6,250 nucleotides of DNA from NCBI GenBank assembly GCA_028702015.1, contig JAQVPO010000078.1, positions 1-6,250 on the forward strand, written 5' to 3'. This document shows, piece by piece, positions 1 through 5,708 of the stretch; position 1 is the first letter of the stretch, and every line of letters begins with the position of its first letter. The notes below the pieces were generated by a model that was given only the letters and a program-made list of their open reading frames with translations, was not told the origin of the DNA and did not search any database. The position numbers and the translations under genes are program-made. This DNA comes from Synergistaceae bacterium (GTDB taxonomy: Bacteria > Synergistota > Synergistia > Synergistales > Synergistaceae).

Positions 1-450
1 CCACCATTTTGGTGCGGTCGCTATCGGCGGCAGGTAGACACATCCTCCTCCGAATCCGGCTATTACACCGTAATAAAGGTACAGAAGGTAAAGAGGGGTC
101 TTGCCTGCGGCCCTTGCCGCATCACCGCCCGCTGCTATGACAGCAGGATCCGGTGGAGTTATCGTAGAGACCATGAAAAAGCCGAAAGCCATTATAATTC
201 CGCCCACAAGGACGACGTTCCTTGAGCCGTATTTGTCGCTGAGGCGTCCGGCAGGAAAGGTCATAAGGCCAAATATCAGGCAAATCAGCGCATAGGCCAT
301 CGCAACATCGGGAACGCTCCATCCGAACTGTGCCTGGAGCGGACGGATGAATACGCTGAAGGCATAAAGAAGCAATCCGCAGGTGGTACTGCCCAGAAGT
401 CCTCCAAGCAGGGGAATCCATCGTGGAAATGTTTTTTCTGTCTGAAACAT
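1..450 (-). CDS. OFA-family MFS carrier (oxalate/formate antiporter-like), N-terminal part
   Basis: This is the first 150 codons of a major facilitator superfamily carrier; the rest lies beyond the left edge. The start is ATG at 450-448, preceded on the minus strand by AGGGAGAG at Shine-Dalgarno distance. Hydrophobic segments lie at about residues 12-34, 47-67, 79-96 and 120-144. Between segments 2 and 3 is the MFS signature loop [11 protein letters not shown] (68-78). The glycine-rich segment [11 protein letters not shown] (132-142), followed by TAPKWW at the edge, resembles the OFA family, whose founding member is the oxalate:formate antiporter OxlT. The substrate cannot be read from this part; OFA members also carry other small carboxylates. 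An odd feature is a loop of about 20 residues (97-119, rich in Ala, Gly and Pro) between segments 3 and 4, where MFS proteins usually have a short periplasmic turn. It follows the phosphofructokinase gene on the same strand after a 99-bp gap, so it may have its own promoter. Confidence 0.85.
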   Translation of the reverse strand, partial: MFQTEKTFPRWIPLLGGLLGSTTCGLLLYAFSVFIRPLQAQFGWSVPDVAMAYALICLIFGLMTFPAGRLSDKYGSRNVVLVGGIIMAFGFFMVSTITPPDPAVIAAGGDAARAAGKTPLYLLYLYYGVIAGFGGGCVYLPPIATAPKWW

Positions 451-490
451 CAAGTTCTCTCCCTTTGTCTGATTTAATTAATGGGAGATA

Positions 491-521
491 TTGTTGCAGA
501 AATTCTGAAATTAGACAACAA
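491..521. promoter_or_regulatory. Nested inverted repeat upstream of the MFS gene (possible operator)
   Basis: TTGTTG (491-496) and CAACAA (516-521) are perfect complements. Immediately inside the left arm is the odd palindrome CAGAAATTCTG (497-507). The element lies 41-71 bp upstream of the MFS start, in the 99-bp gap after the phosphofructokinase stop. The position suits a regulator site, but the arms are short and AT-rich and no matching regulator is visible. I see no convincing -35/-10 pair or terminator in this gap. Confidence 0.25.
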
Positions 522-549
522 AAATAATCAAATCACCCCAAGGAATATA

Positions 550-1818
550 TCAGTACCTGGTAACATACTCAAACCTCTTCCGGAACTCCTCCGGGGACAT
601 GCGGGCTGCCACAGCAAGCTGCACAAATTCCAGTCCCGGCTCAAAATCCTTCTTTTCCAGCCTTATCATGTACTGTCTTGCTATCCTGTACTGTATAGAT
701 TCTGTATTGACCCTTCGGACACGTGTTTTGCCCGTATTGGGATCCTTTATGTCGCTGAAGGGGATTGGTACTATCATATTGTTCTGTATCGAAATAAGCG
801 CGTTAGTCCCTCCCTCTTTGAGGAATTCTATCGCGGCAAATCCAAGGTTACGGGTGTACTCTATATCGAACGCATTCGGCGGAGCACAGCGGACCTCATA
901 CCCTATCTCCTTGTTTGTTATGTCCATTTTTATTCCAAGCGAAGTCAGATTTGCCTGGACCTCGCGTTTGAGGACGCTTGAAAAGCTGATCTCTGCATAG
1001 CGGACATGTCCGTGGTCATCATGTTCTATACAGCTTAGAGCCTCAAGATCTTTTTCTCTTATTCTTTCAAGCAGACCCTCTGCAACAACTGCAACCCCGT
1101 ATTTTCTTTCTGAAGCCAGTCTTTTTATGATCGCTCCTGTAAGGATATCGACTATAAGCGACATCGGGATGAGATCCCTGTCCAGGAACTCCTCCGGAAT
1201 TACGGTGACTGTCGCACCGGCGCTTTTGCCAATACCCAGAGCAAGATGTCCGGCAGTCCTGCCCATAGCGACTGCTATGAACCAGCGCCCAGTCGTCTTG
1301 GCATCTTCCATGAGGTTCGATACAAGCTGAGTGCCAAGCGACCTTGCCGTTTCAAAACCAAAGGTGGGGATCCCTTCAGGGAGGGGCAGATCATTGTCTA
1401 TCGTTTTTGGTATATGGACAAAGCTTATGGCAAGTCCGCGTTTGTTCATGGCATAATCTGCAACACATGAAGCCGTGTAAGCAGTATCATCGCCGCCTAT
1501 AGTTATAAGATGAGTTACGCCCAGTTCTATCAGAGCATCAACCACACTGCAGAGGTCTTCCTCTTTTTTGGTCGGATTGTATCTTGAGGTACGCAGAAGG
1601 CTTCCTCCGTCGGAATGTATACGGCTCACCATTTCTATGGTGAGCATGACAACATTCTTCTCTCCCTTTGCAAGACCGGAGAACCCGTCATAGACTCCAT
1701 AAACATCCCAGCCCGATTTTTTTGCTTCGATGACTGCAGAGCTTATAACACTGTTGATCCCGGGAGCAGGTCCGCCCCCGCATATGATGGCAAGCGTTTT
1801 CTGTGTGATATCAGTCAT
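550..1818 (-). CDS. pfp: 6-phosphofructokinase, PPi-dependent type (diphosphate--fructose-6-phosphate 1-phosphotransferase)
   Basis: This 422-residue cytoplasmic enzyme belongs to the phosphofructokinase A superfamily and phosphorylates fructose 6-phosphate to fructose 1,6-bisphosphate in glycolysis. The nucleotide/PPi-binding loop GGGPAPGIN is at 14-22. The donor-site motif GGDDT is at 108-112, PKTIDND with the catalytic aspartates at 137-143, and the sugar-phosphate motif MGR at 184-186. Two residues point to pyrophosphate rather than ATP as donor: Asp111, where ATP enzymes such as E. coli PfkA have Gly104, and Lys138, where E. coli has Gly124. In PPi enzymes these residues block the ATP site and bind PPi, and the reaction becomes reversible. 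The protein is about 100 residues longer than E. coli PfkA, which is common in PPi-type and group III enzymes. The ATG at 1818 has AAGGAG about nine bases upstream. The gene appears monocistronic, with 229 bp before it and 99 bp after it. Confidence 0.9.
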   Translation of the reverse strand: MTDITQKTLAIICGGGPAPGINSVISSAVIEAKKSGWDVYGVYDGFSGLAKGEKNVVMLTIEMVSRIHSDGGSLLRTSRYNPTKKEEDLCSVVDALIELGVTHLITIGGDDTAYTASCVADYAMNKRGLAISFVHIPKTIDNDLPLPEGIPTFGFETARSLGTQLVSNLMEDAKTTGRWFIAVAMGRTAGHLALGIGKSAGATVTVIPEEFLDRDLIPMSLIVDILTGAIIKRLASERKYGVAVVAEGLLERIREKDLEALSCIEHDDHGHVRYAEISFSSVLKREVQANLTSLGIKMDITNKEIGYEVRCAPPNAFDIEYTRNLGFAAIEFLKEGGTNALISIQNNMIVPIPFSDIKDPNTGKTRVRRVNTESIQYRIARQYMIRLEKKDFEPGLEFVQLAVAARMSPEEFRKRFEYVTRY

Positions 1819-2047
1819 ATGTCAGCTCTCCTTTCTCTCTTTTCCCTCAGCGGCAAAACTATTTCAAACTATTCTGATCCCTGTATACGGCGGGAGGTAT
1901 TATGCTTCTGTCCTGACAAAGGAGATAAAGTTTACCGACTAACATTCTACATGATAACAAGACGGGACAATAATATCCACGCCCGTGCGGAAATGCCGTT
2001 ATTGTATCCGGCTTTTGTTTTCACAGGTTTCTGTCCACAGCACAGAA
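1819..2047. other. Intergenic region between cat and the phosphofructokinase gene
   Basis: This 229-bp gap must hold the end of the cat transcript and the promoter of the phosphofructokinase gene, both on the minus strand. Its clearest structure is an inverted repeat, ACAATAA (1967-1973) with TTATTGT (1999-2005), spaced by 25 bp. GG and CC flank it if a two-base bulge is allowed, and CGG-N5-CCG (1988-1998) lies inside. No T-run follows it on the minus strand, so it is not a standard terminator for cat. A TAGAAT hexamer (minus strand, 1949-1944) could be a -10 box for the phosphofructokinase gene, but no good -35 box stands at the right distance. No credible small gene is present. Confidence 0.4.
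2034..2044 (+). repeat. Direct repeat, left copy, flanking cat
   Basis: TCCACAGCACA occurs here, four bases beyond the cat stop codon, and again at 2778-2788 upstream of cat. The two copies enclose the AT-rich cat gene and its proximal leader. The T two bases before each copy also matches. This could be a target-site duplication or a recombination scar, but an 11-bp match can also arise by chance. Confidence 0.45.
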
Positions 2048-2704
2048 TTAGTTATACAGCCATTTTTCATAGCTATCTGCCCGTTCTGTAAAAGTGCTGA
2101 TAAACCTTCCGGCATGAAATCCATCACAGACTGAATGGTGTACCTGAAGAGCCAGCGGCATCACAGTCTTATTATTTTCTTCCATAAATCTGCCAATAGT
2201 AAATATGGGGGGAAGGTAAGAGCCATCGGCAAATATATTCAGATTAAAAGCTGTAAAATTTGTCCAGGGCAAACAGGATATGTTGAATGTGTTGGGGGGC
2301 TCATTAACTTTGGGCATTATACCTGCTGTATTTGAAAATTCAGCTATGTCAGATTCACAATTTTCATAAAAAAGCGTAAAGGATTCATTATACATGGTCC
2401 ATATATTTGAAAATATCTCTTTACTCTTATTAAAAACAGTATAACTTGGATTCACTTCATCCCAATATCCCAAATTACCCTCTGTATCAGTATCCATGCG
2501 AAATTCCCGATACTGATTTACAACAGAGGCAAGCATGTATATCAATACAGGGTATATCTTTTTATTTGCTTTTTTTATCGCACACCTCAGGCCCGTAATA
2601 TCAACATTTACAGTCATGCTGTAAGTACAGCGCACCTGGTGCATATAATGATCATAATGCTCTTTGCGTTCCCAGTTCTCAATATCCACCAAAATAAAAT
2701 CCAT
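2048..2704 (-). CDS. cat: Chloramphenicol acetyltransferase family protein (type A)
   Basis: This 218-residue protein has the usual length of classical trimeric chloramphenicol acetyltransferases, cytoplasmic enzymes that move an acetyl group from acetyl-CoA to the 3-hydroxyl of chloramphenicol. The active-site signature QVHHSVCDGFH is intact; His190 would be the catalytic base (His195 in the family numbering) and Asp194 the structural aspartate (Asp199). Other family landmarks are the opening WERKEHYDHY, CTYSMTVNVDIT, the EFR near residue 70, NPSYTVF, NISCLPW with the serine expected to stabilise the intermediate, and PIFTIGRF. The overall pattern recalls clostridial CatP. The ATG at 2704 is chosen because family members begin here and AGGAG stands seven bases upstream. 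An upstream in-frame GTG at 2758 would add 18 atypical residues. GC is about 37% by hand count, against 45-49% in neighbouring genes, which suggests acquisition. Activity on chloramphenicol is likely but unproven; some homologues have other acceptors. Confidence 0.9.
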   Translation of the reverse strand: MDFILVDIENWERKEHYDHYMHQVRCTYSMTVNVDITGLRCAIKKANKKIYPVLIYMLASVVNQYREFRMDTDTEGNLGYWDEVNPSYTVFNKSKEIFSNIWTMYNESFTLFYENCESDIAEFSNTAGIMPKVNEPPNTFNISCLPWTNFTAFNLNIFADGSYLPPIFTIGRFMEENNKTVMPLALQVHHSVCDGFHAGRFISTFTERADSYEKWLYN

Positions 2705-2715
2705 TGCAGCTCTCC

Positions 2716-2735
2716 TAACGGCCGAATATCCATTA
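2716..2735 (-). promoter_or_regulatory. Possible hairpin next to the cat ribosome-binding site
   Basis: Read on the minus strand, UAAUGG pairs with CCGUUA (six pairs, one of them G-U) around an eight-base loop. The 3' arm touches the AGGAG ribosome-binding site (minus strand, 2716-2712). Inducible cat genes of Gram-positive bacteria are controlled by translation attenuation with a leader hairpin over the ribosome-binding site. This hairpin is weaker and hides only one base of the site, and no good leader peptide was found. Confidence 0.2.
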
Positions 2736-2777
2736 ACGCTTATCAACACCTGCCGCACATGATATAAAAATTACATA

Positions 2778-2788
2778 TCCACAGCACA
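2778..2788 (+). repeat. Direct repeat, right copy, flanking cat
   Basis: This is the second copy of TCCACAGCACA (first copy at 2034-2044), lying 74 bp upstream of the cat start and inside its presumed leader. The cat promoter proposed at 2847-2875 lies outside the repeat pair. A simple mobile cassette bounded by the repeats would therefore have inserted behind a resident promoter, or else the repeats are unrelated to the transfer. Confidence 0.4.
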
Positions 2789-2846
2789 TACATCTTTGTG
2801 CCAGAATGATGATGTTTTCGGAATAAAAGACTCTTCGCCAGCATTT

Positions 2847-2875
2847 AAAATATCAATAAATTATCTTTATATCAA
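2847..2875 (-). promoter_or_regulatory. Putative sigma70-type promoter for cat
   Basis: On the minus strand, TTGATA (2875-2870) and TATTTT (2852-2847) are separated by exactly 17 bases in a very AT-rich stretch. Transcription would start near 2840 and give cat an untranslated leader of about 135 nucleotides. The -10 hexamer is only a moderate match. Confidence 0.45.
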
Positions 2876-3023
2876 CTGTTTAAATTTTGTATGTCCCCTT
2901 GATCCTCTCCTCCTTACCTAAGCGGTCTGGATGATACCGGAACTGCGGACAGTATGTATCCTGATAAATCTCCTGCCATTCATAATAACAGAATAAAATC
3001 CCTTGCAGTACAGGAGATCCTTT

Positions 3024-4367
3024 CTACGATACAAAATCCTCGGAATGGCTTTGAAAACGCAGCGTGCCCGTCAGCTGAGATTCTTTTTTATTTACCTCTT
3101 CTGATTTGAATTCTGATTTGGGCGCCCACTTTTTCTCATGTTCAGGCGCATCAAAAAGGGCTGCGGGCTTTATGACCCCCCGTCTGAATTCTCTGTTTAT
3201 AGAATCCACGGCATAAGCACACCTGAGTTTTTTTTCGTCTGCTTCGTTTTCTTCGCTAAAAAGAGTTGTCTGCCTTCCCGCCGAAATGTCTGAGAAGTCA
3301 CTGAGCACCACTCCGCATTTTTTATATTGATACCCGGGCATAAATATCTCCTTCAGAAGATCCTCGGCGCAGGCCATAAGATCGGAATCAAGTGATGTAG
3401 GGCTTATAAAAGATTTTTCACAGCCATTTGCATAATATTTTTCCTCATCAAACCTGCTGGTCGATATGAATACGGATATTTTCCCAGCCATCTGCTGTGC
3501 CTTTCGCAGCTGTCGCGCCGCAGAGACCGTGAAACAGAGAAGGGGGTCAAGCATCTCTTCGTATGCAGTTACAGGCTTTCCGAACGAACGGGAGACCATG
3601 ATAGACTTGGGTGGCTTGTCTGCAGTTTCCAGAAAATATGCCTGATGGCCTTTGAGCTCCCATGATGTGTAAAGGCTCGTTATGCCGAAAGTCTTTTTGA
3701 TCCACATCTCGTCTTTTTTAATGAAGTCAGCAGATGTTCTTATGCCGTACTGAGCCAGCTTTGCGCTTATCTTACGGCCTATGCCCCATATCTCAGAGCA
3801 TGCAAACTGCGACATGAAATCCATGTCCATGTATTTCATCCGGTCCATTCTGAAAACTCCCTCTGTTTCATCATTTTTTTTGGCATATTCTGCTGCCAGT
3901 TTGCAGAGAGTCTTTGTAGGAGCTACGCCTATGGATACAGGGATGCGGCATTTGTCCCATACGTCTTTCTTTATCATGCGGCAGTAAGAGACAGCGTCTT
4001 TTATATTTGATATCCCCATGTTGAAAAAAGCTTCATCTATAGAGTATATTTCAGCTTTATCTGTATAAACTCTGATCCGTGACATAACTTCAGCGGATAT
4101 CTCCCTGTACAGGGACATGTTTGTGGACCTGACAGCCGCACCGTTGAATGCCAGAATGTCTCTTATCTTGAAATACGGGTCTCCCATTTTTACCCCCATT
4201 TTTTTGACTTCATTGGAGCGGGAGATAACGCAGCCGTCATTTGAGGAAAGGACGACTACAGGGTAATTGTCGAGATCGCTGTTTACCCTGCGTTCACATG
4301 AGACAAAGAAATTATTGCAGTCGGCAAGGGCTACAGCGCTATCATGCGCAAGATCAAAAGTTTTCAT
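3024..4367 (-). CDS. umuC: UmuC-type Y-family translesion DNA polymerase
   Basis: This 447-residue protein matches the catalytic subunit of DNA polymerase V, which copies across damaged DNA. The palm begins with ALADCNNFFVSCE and the metal-binding residues are Asp16 and the pair Asp111-Glu112 in YSIDEAF. UmuC-specific stretches include VVVLSSNDGCVISRS (38-52) and KMGDPYFK (60-67). A helix-hairpin-helix (IWGIGRKISAKL) is followed by the little-finger domain with SRSFGKPV. QTTLF (366-370) sits where E. coli UmuC carries its beta-clamp-binding motif. At the steric-gate position it has Phe21 instead of the Tyr11 of E. coli UmuC. After a conserved KKW, the usual SPRYTT-like ending (DUF4113) is replaced by a charged tail of about 30 residues. 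The ATG at 4367 follows AGGAG by eight bases; it starts about ten residues before the E. coli protein. No umuD lies beside it. It diverges from the ABC importer genes. Confidence 0.93.
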   Translation of the reverse strand: MKTFDLAHDSAVALADCNNFFVSCERRVNSDLDNYPVVVLSSNDGCVISRSNEVKKMGVKMGDPYFKIRDILAFNGAAVRSTNMSLYREISAEVMSRIRVYTDKAEIYSIDEAFFNMGISNIKDAVSYCRMIKKDVWDKCRIPVSIGVAPTKTLCKLAAEYAKKNDETEGVFRMDRMKYMDMDFMSQFACSEIWGIGRKISAKLAQYGIRTSADFIKKDEMWIKKTFGITSLYTSWELKGHQAYFLETADKPPKSIMVSRSFGKPVTAYEEMLDPLLCFTVSAARQLRKAQQMAGKISVFISTSRFDEEKYYANGCEKSFISPTSLDSDLMACAEDLLKEIFMPGYQYKKCGVVLSDFSDISAGRQTTLFSEENEADEKKLRCAYAVDSINREFRRGVIKPAALFDAPEHEKKWAPKSEFKSEEVNKKESQLTGTLRFQSHSEDFVS

Positions 4368-4383
4368 ATTGTTATCTCCTGTT

Positions 4384-4410
4384 TTATATATAATCTGATT
4401 GTATATATAA
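4384..4410. promoter_or_regulatory. Perfect inverted repeat over the umuC promoter (candidate operator)
   Basis: TTATATATA (4384-4392) and TATATATAA (4402-4410) are perfect 9-bp complements spaced by 9 bp. The right arm covers the -10 box of the umuC promoter and the left arm lies just past the expected transcription start, the classic position for a repressor. umuC is normally under SOS control, so a LexA-type repressor is the natural candidate. The element lacks both the CTG-N10-CAG pattern of Gram-negative LexA and the CGAAC-N4-GTTCG pattern of Gram-positive LexA. AT-rich repeats can also arise by chance. Confidence 0.5.
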
Positions 4411-4432
4411 CATTCGGCGCTTAGACTGTCAA
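4404..4432 (-). promoter_or_regulatory. umuC: Sigma70-type promoter of umuC
   Basis: On the minus strand, a perfect TTGACA (4432-4427) and TATATA (4409-4404) are separated by 17 bases. The transcript would begin near 4397, about 30 nucleotides before the start codon. Such a strong promoter is typical of genes held down by a repressor. Confidence 0.8.
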
Positions 4433-4532
4433 TACTATTTTATTTCCTGCGGCAGATATGCCGGAATATGATGACCGCACCTGTTTTTCAGGCAGCTGTT
4501 CTTTTGCTTATATGCGCCCCCTTTTACGTTTT

Positions 4533-4586
4533 GTTACATACAGTTAATTTGGCCTTAACATTATCAGGCTACACTCATCATGTAAC
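4533..4586. promoter_or_regulatory. Nested inverted repeats upstream of the ABC importer genes
   Basis: GTTACAT (4533-4539) and ATGTAAC (4580-4586) are perfect complements with a 40-bp spacer. Inside them is GTTAA-N7-TTAAC (4543-4559), a 17-bp dyad of ordinary operator size. The element lies 52-106 bp upstream of the binding-protein start. Weak promoter-like hexamers overlap it, such as TTGGCC (4549-4554) and TACACT (4570-4575), which are only 15 bases apart. It could be the binding site of a regulator of the importer, but no regulator gene is in the window. Confidence 0.3.
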
Positions 4587-4624
4587 TATTGAACAAATCC
4601 GGCAAAAGTTATTGCTCAAATCAT

Positions 4625-4631
4625 GAGGAGG
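4625..4631 (+). promoter_or_regulatory. Strong ribosome-binding site of the binding-protein gene
   Basis: GAGGAGG stands seven bases before the ATG at 4639. It decides between that ATG and the in-frame TTG three bases earlier at 4636, which would add one residue and has poorer spacing. Confidence 0.8.
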
Positions 4632-4638
4632 AACCTTG

Positions 4639-5691
4639 ATGAGAATTATTAGTTCCAGAAATGGGAAAAAGTACTGCGCTCTGCTGGCCACGCTGTGCCT
4701 CTCGCTCATTTGCTCCATACCAGCCTTTGCGGCATCCAAAGAACTGATCGTCTATACAGCTCTTGAAAACGAACAGATAGGCAAGTACCTTGAATCCTTC
4801 AAAGCACAGAACAAAGATACCGATGTCAAAATCGTACGCGATTCAACCGGTATAATCACAGCAAAACTCCTTGCAGAAGGAAGCAAAACCCCGGCAGATG
4901 TTGTATGGGGGACCGCCGCATCAAGTCTTCTCGTCCTTGAAGAAAGAGGCATGATTCAGCCCTACGCTCCCAAGGGACTCGAAAGGGTCGAAAAAATGCT
5001 TAAGGACAAAGCGAATCCTCCGGCATGGGTAGGTATCGATGCATGGGAATGCGCCATTGTGGTAAATACCGCAGAGGCAAAAGCAAAAAACCTTCCGCAG
5101 ATAAAATCTTATAAGGACCTGCTCAAGCCTGAATTCAAAGGCCAGATCGTAATGAGCAACCCGAATTCTTCCGGCACAGGCTTCCTTGCAGTAGCGGGAC
5201 TCATCCACCTTATGGGAGAGAAAAAAGCATTTGAATACCTAGACAAGCTCCACCAGAATATAGCAATGTATACGCATTCAGGTTCCGCACCGGCCAAAAA
5301 GGCCGCGGCAGGTGAGTTTGCAGTAGGTATTTCCTACGGCTACGCTGGAGTAAATCAGAAAAAAAAGGGAGCACCAGTGGAGGTAATATTCCCCGCCGAG
5401 GGCAGCGGATGGGATGTTGAAGCCAACGCCCTCATCAAAAAGAAGAACATCAAGCCCGAAGCTAAAAAATTCCTCGATTGGGCAATTTCCGATGAGGCAA
5501 TAAATGCGCTTAAGGGCGATTATGCAATAACAGCTGTTAAGATCGACAATAAGATCCCTGAAGGCTATTCAAAGGATCCTCTCTCTCAGCTCATCAAAAA
5601 AAATGATCTTAGATGGTCGGCTAAAAACAGAGAACGTATACTTAAGGAATGGGCTTCCCGCTACGACGGTAAGTCAGAGCCTAAGAAGTAG
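4639..5691 (+). CDS. phnS2: Periplasmic substrate-binding protein of a putative 2-aminoethylphosphonate ABC importer
   Basis: This 350-residue secreted protein would capture its ligand in the periplasm and hand it to an ABC importer. Residues 1-31 are a signal peptide: a basic start (RNGKKY), a hydrophobic core, and an AFA cleavage site before ASKE. There is no lipobox, so it is soluble, which implies an outer membrane. The mature protein is a type 2 periplasmic-binding fold. Landmarks are ELIVYTALENEQI, VRDSTGIITAKLLAEG, ADVVWGTAASSLL, PPAWVGIDAW, KGQIVMSNPNSSGTGFL, YTHSGSAPAKKAAAGEF and the C-terminal NRERILKEW. These match my memory of the family named putative 2-aminoethylphosphonate-binding protein (PhnS2 type). 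Relatives of this fold bind ferric iron or sugar phosphates, so the ligand is not certain. The ATPase gene starts 17 bp downstream, which indicates an operon. No other phosphonate gene is visible. Confidence 0.85.
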   Translation: MRIISSRNGKKYCALLATLCLSLICSIPAFAASKELIVYTALENEQIGKYLESFKAQNKDTDVKIVRDSTGIITAKLLAEGSKTPADVVWGTAASSLLVLEERGMIQPYAPKGLERVEKMLKDKANPPAWVGIDAWECAIVVNTAEAKAKNLPQIKSYKDLLKPEFKGQIVMSNPNSSGTGFLAVAGLIHLMGEKKAFEYLDKLHQNIAMYTHSGSAPAKKAAAGEFAVGISYGYAGVNQKKKGAPVEVIFPAEGSGWDVEANALIKKKNIKPEAKKFLDWAISDEAINALKGDYAITAVKIDNKIPEGYSKDPLSQLIKKNDLRWSAKNRERILKEWASRYDGKSEPKK

Positions 5692-5708
5692 GCAGGAACA
5701 AAGCTATC

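Larger units (their letters stand above)
2705..3023. other. Long intergenic region between umuC and cat
   Basis: This 319-bp gap is AT-rich near cat and carries the proposed cat promoter, leader and right-hand direct repeat. The umuC-proximal half contains a perfect 8-bp inverted repeat, ATCTCCTG (2968-2975) and CAGGAGAT (3011-3018), with a 35-bp loop and no T-run. It also contains an isolated purine-rich GGAGGAGAGGA on the minus strand near 2910 that is not followed by any usable start codon. The latter could be a leftover ribosome-binding site of a lost gene. No open frame here has both a start signal and coding character. Confidence 0.45.

Noticed and set aside
481..981. Plus-strand open frame of 166 codons
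   Set aside because: It lies almost wholly antisense to the end of the phosphofructokinase gene, has no ribosome-binding site, and its translation has no recognisable family features.
1615..2091. Plus-strand open frame of 158 codons spanning the gap before cat
   Set aside because: It overlaps the phosphofructokinase and cat genes in antisense, has no start signal, and its composition is irregular.
2705..2758. N-terminal extension of cat from an upstream GTG
   Set aside because: The extra 18 residues do not resemble the family, whose members begin at the methionine at 2704, and the AGGAG is placed for that ATG.
2743..2760. Five-codon frame MCGRC upstream of cat as an attenuation leader peptide
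   Set aside because: It has no ribosome-binding site and the following hairpin does not cover the cat ribosome-binding site, unlike known cat leaders.
2776..2786. DnaA-box-like sequence ATATCCACA, suggesting an origin
   Set aside because: It has one mismatch to TTATCCACA, stands alone, and no origin-type genes or box cluster are nearby.
4393..4420. LexA box of CTG-N10-CAG or CGAAC-N4-GTTCG type at umuC
   Set aside because: CTG at 4395-4397 has no CAG partner at the right distance, and CGAATGTT on the minus strand has no second half.
4450..4463. Hairpin CGGCA-N4-TGCCG as a terminator between umuC and the importer
   Set aside because: No T-run follows on either strand and both flanking genes are transcribed away from it.
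4921..5208. Minus-strand open frame of 95 codons within the binding-protein gene
   Set aside because: It is antisense to a clearly coding sequence and has no start signal.
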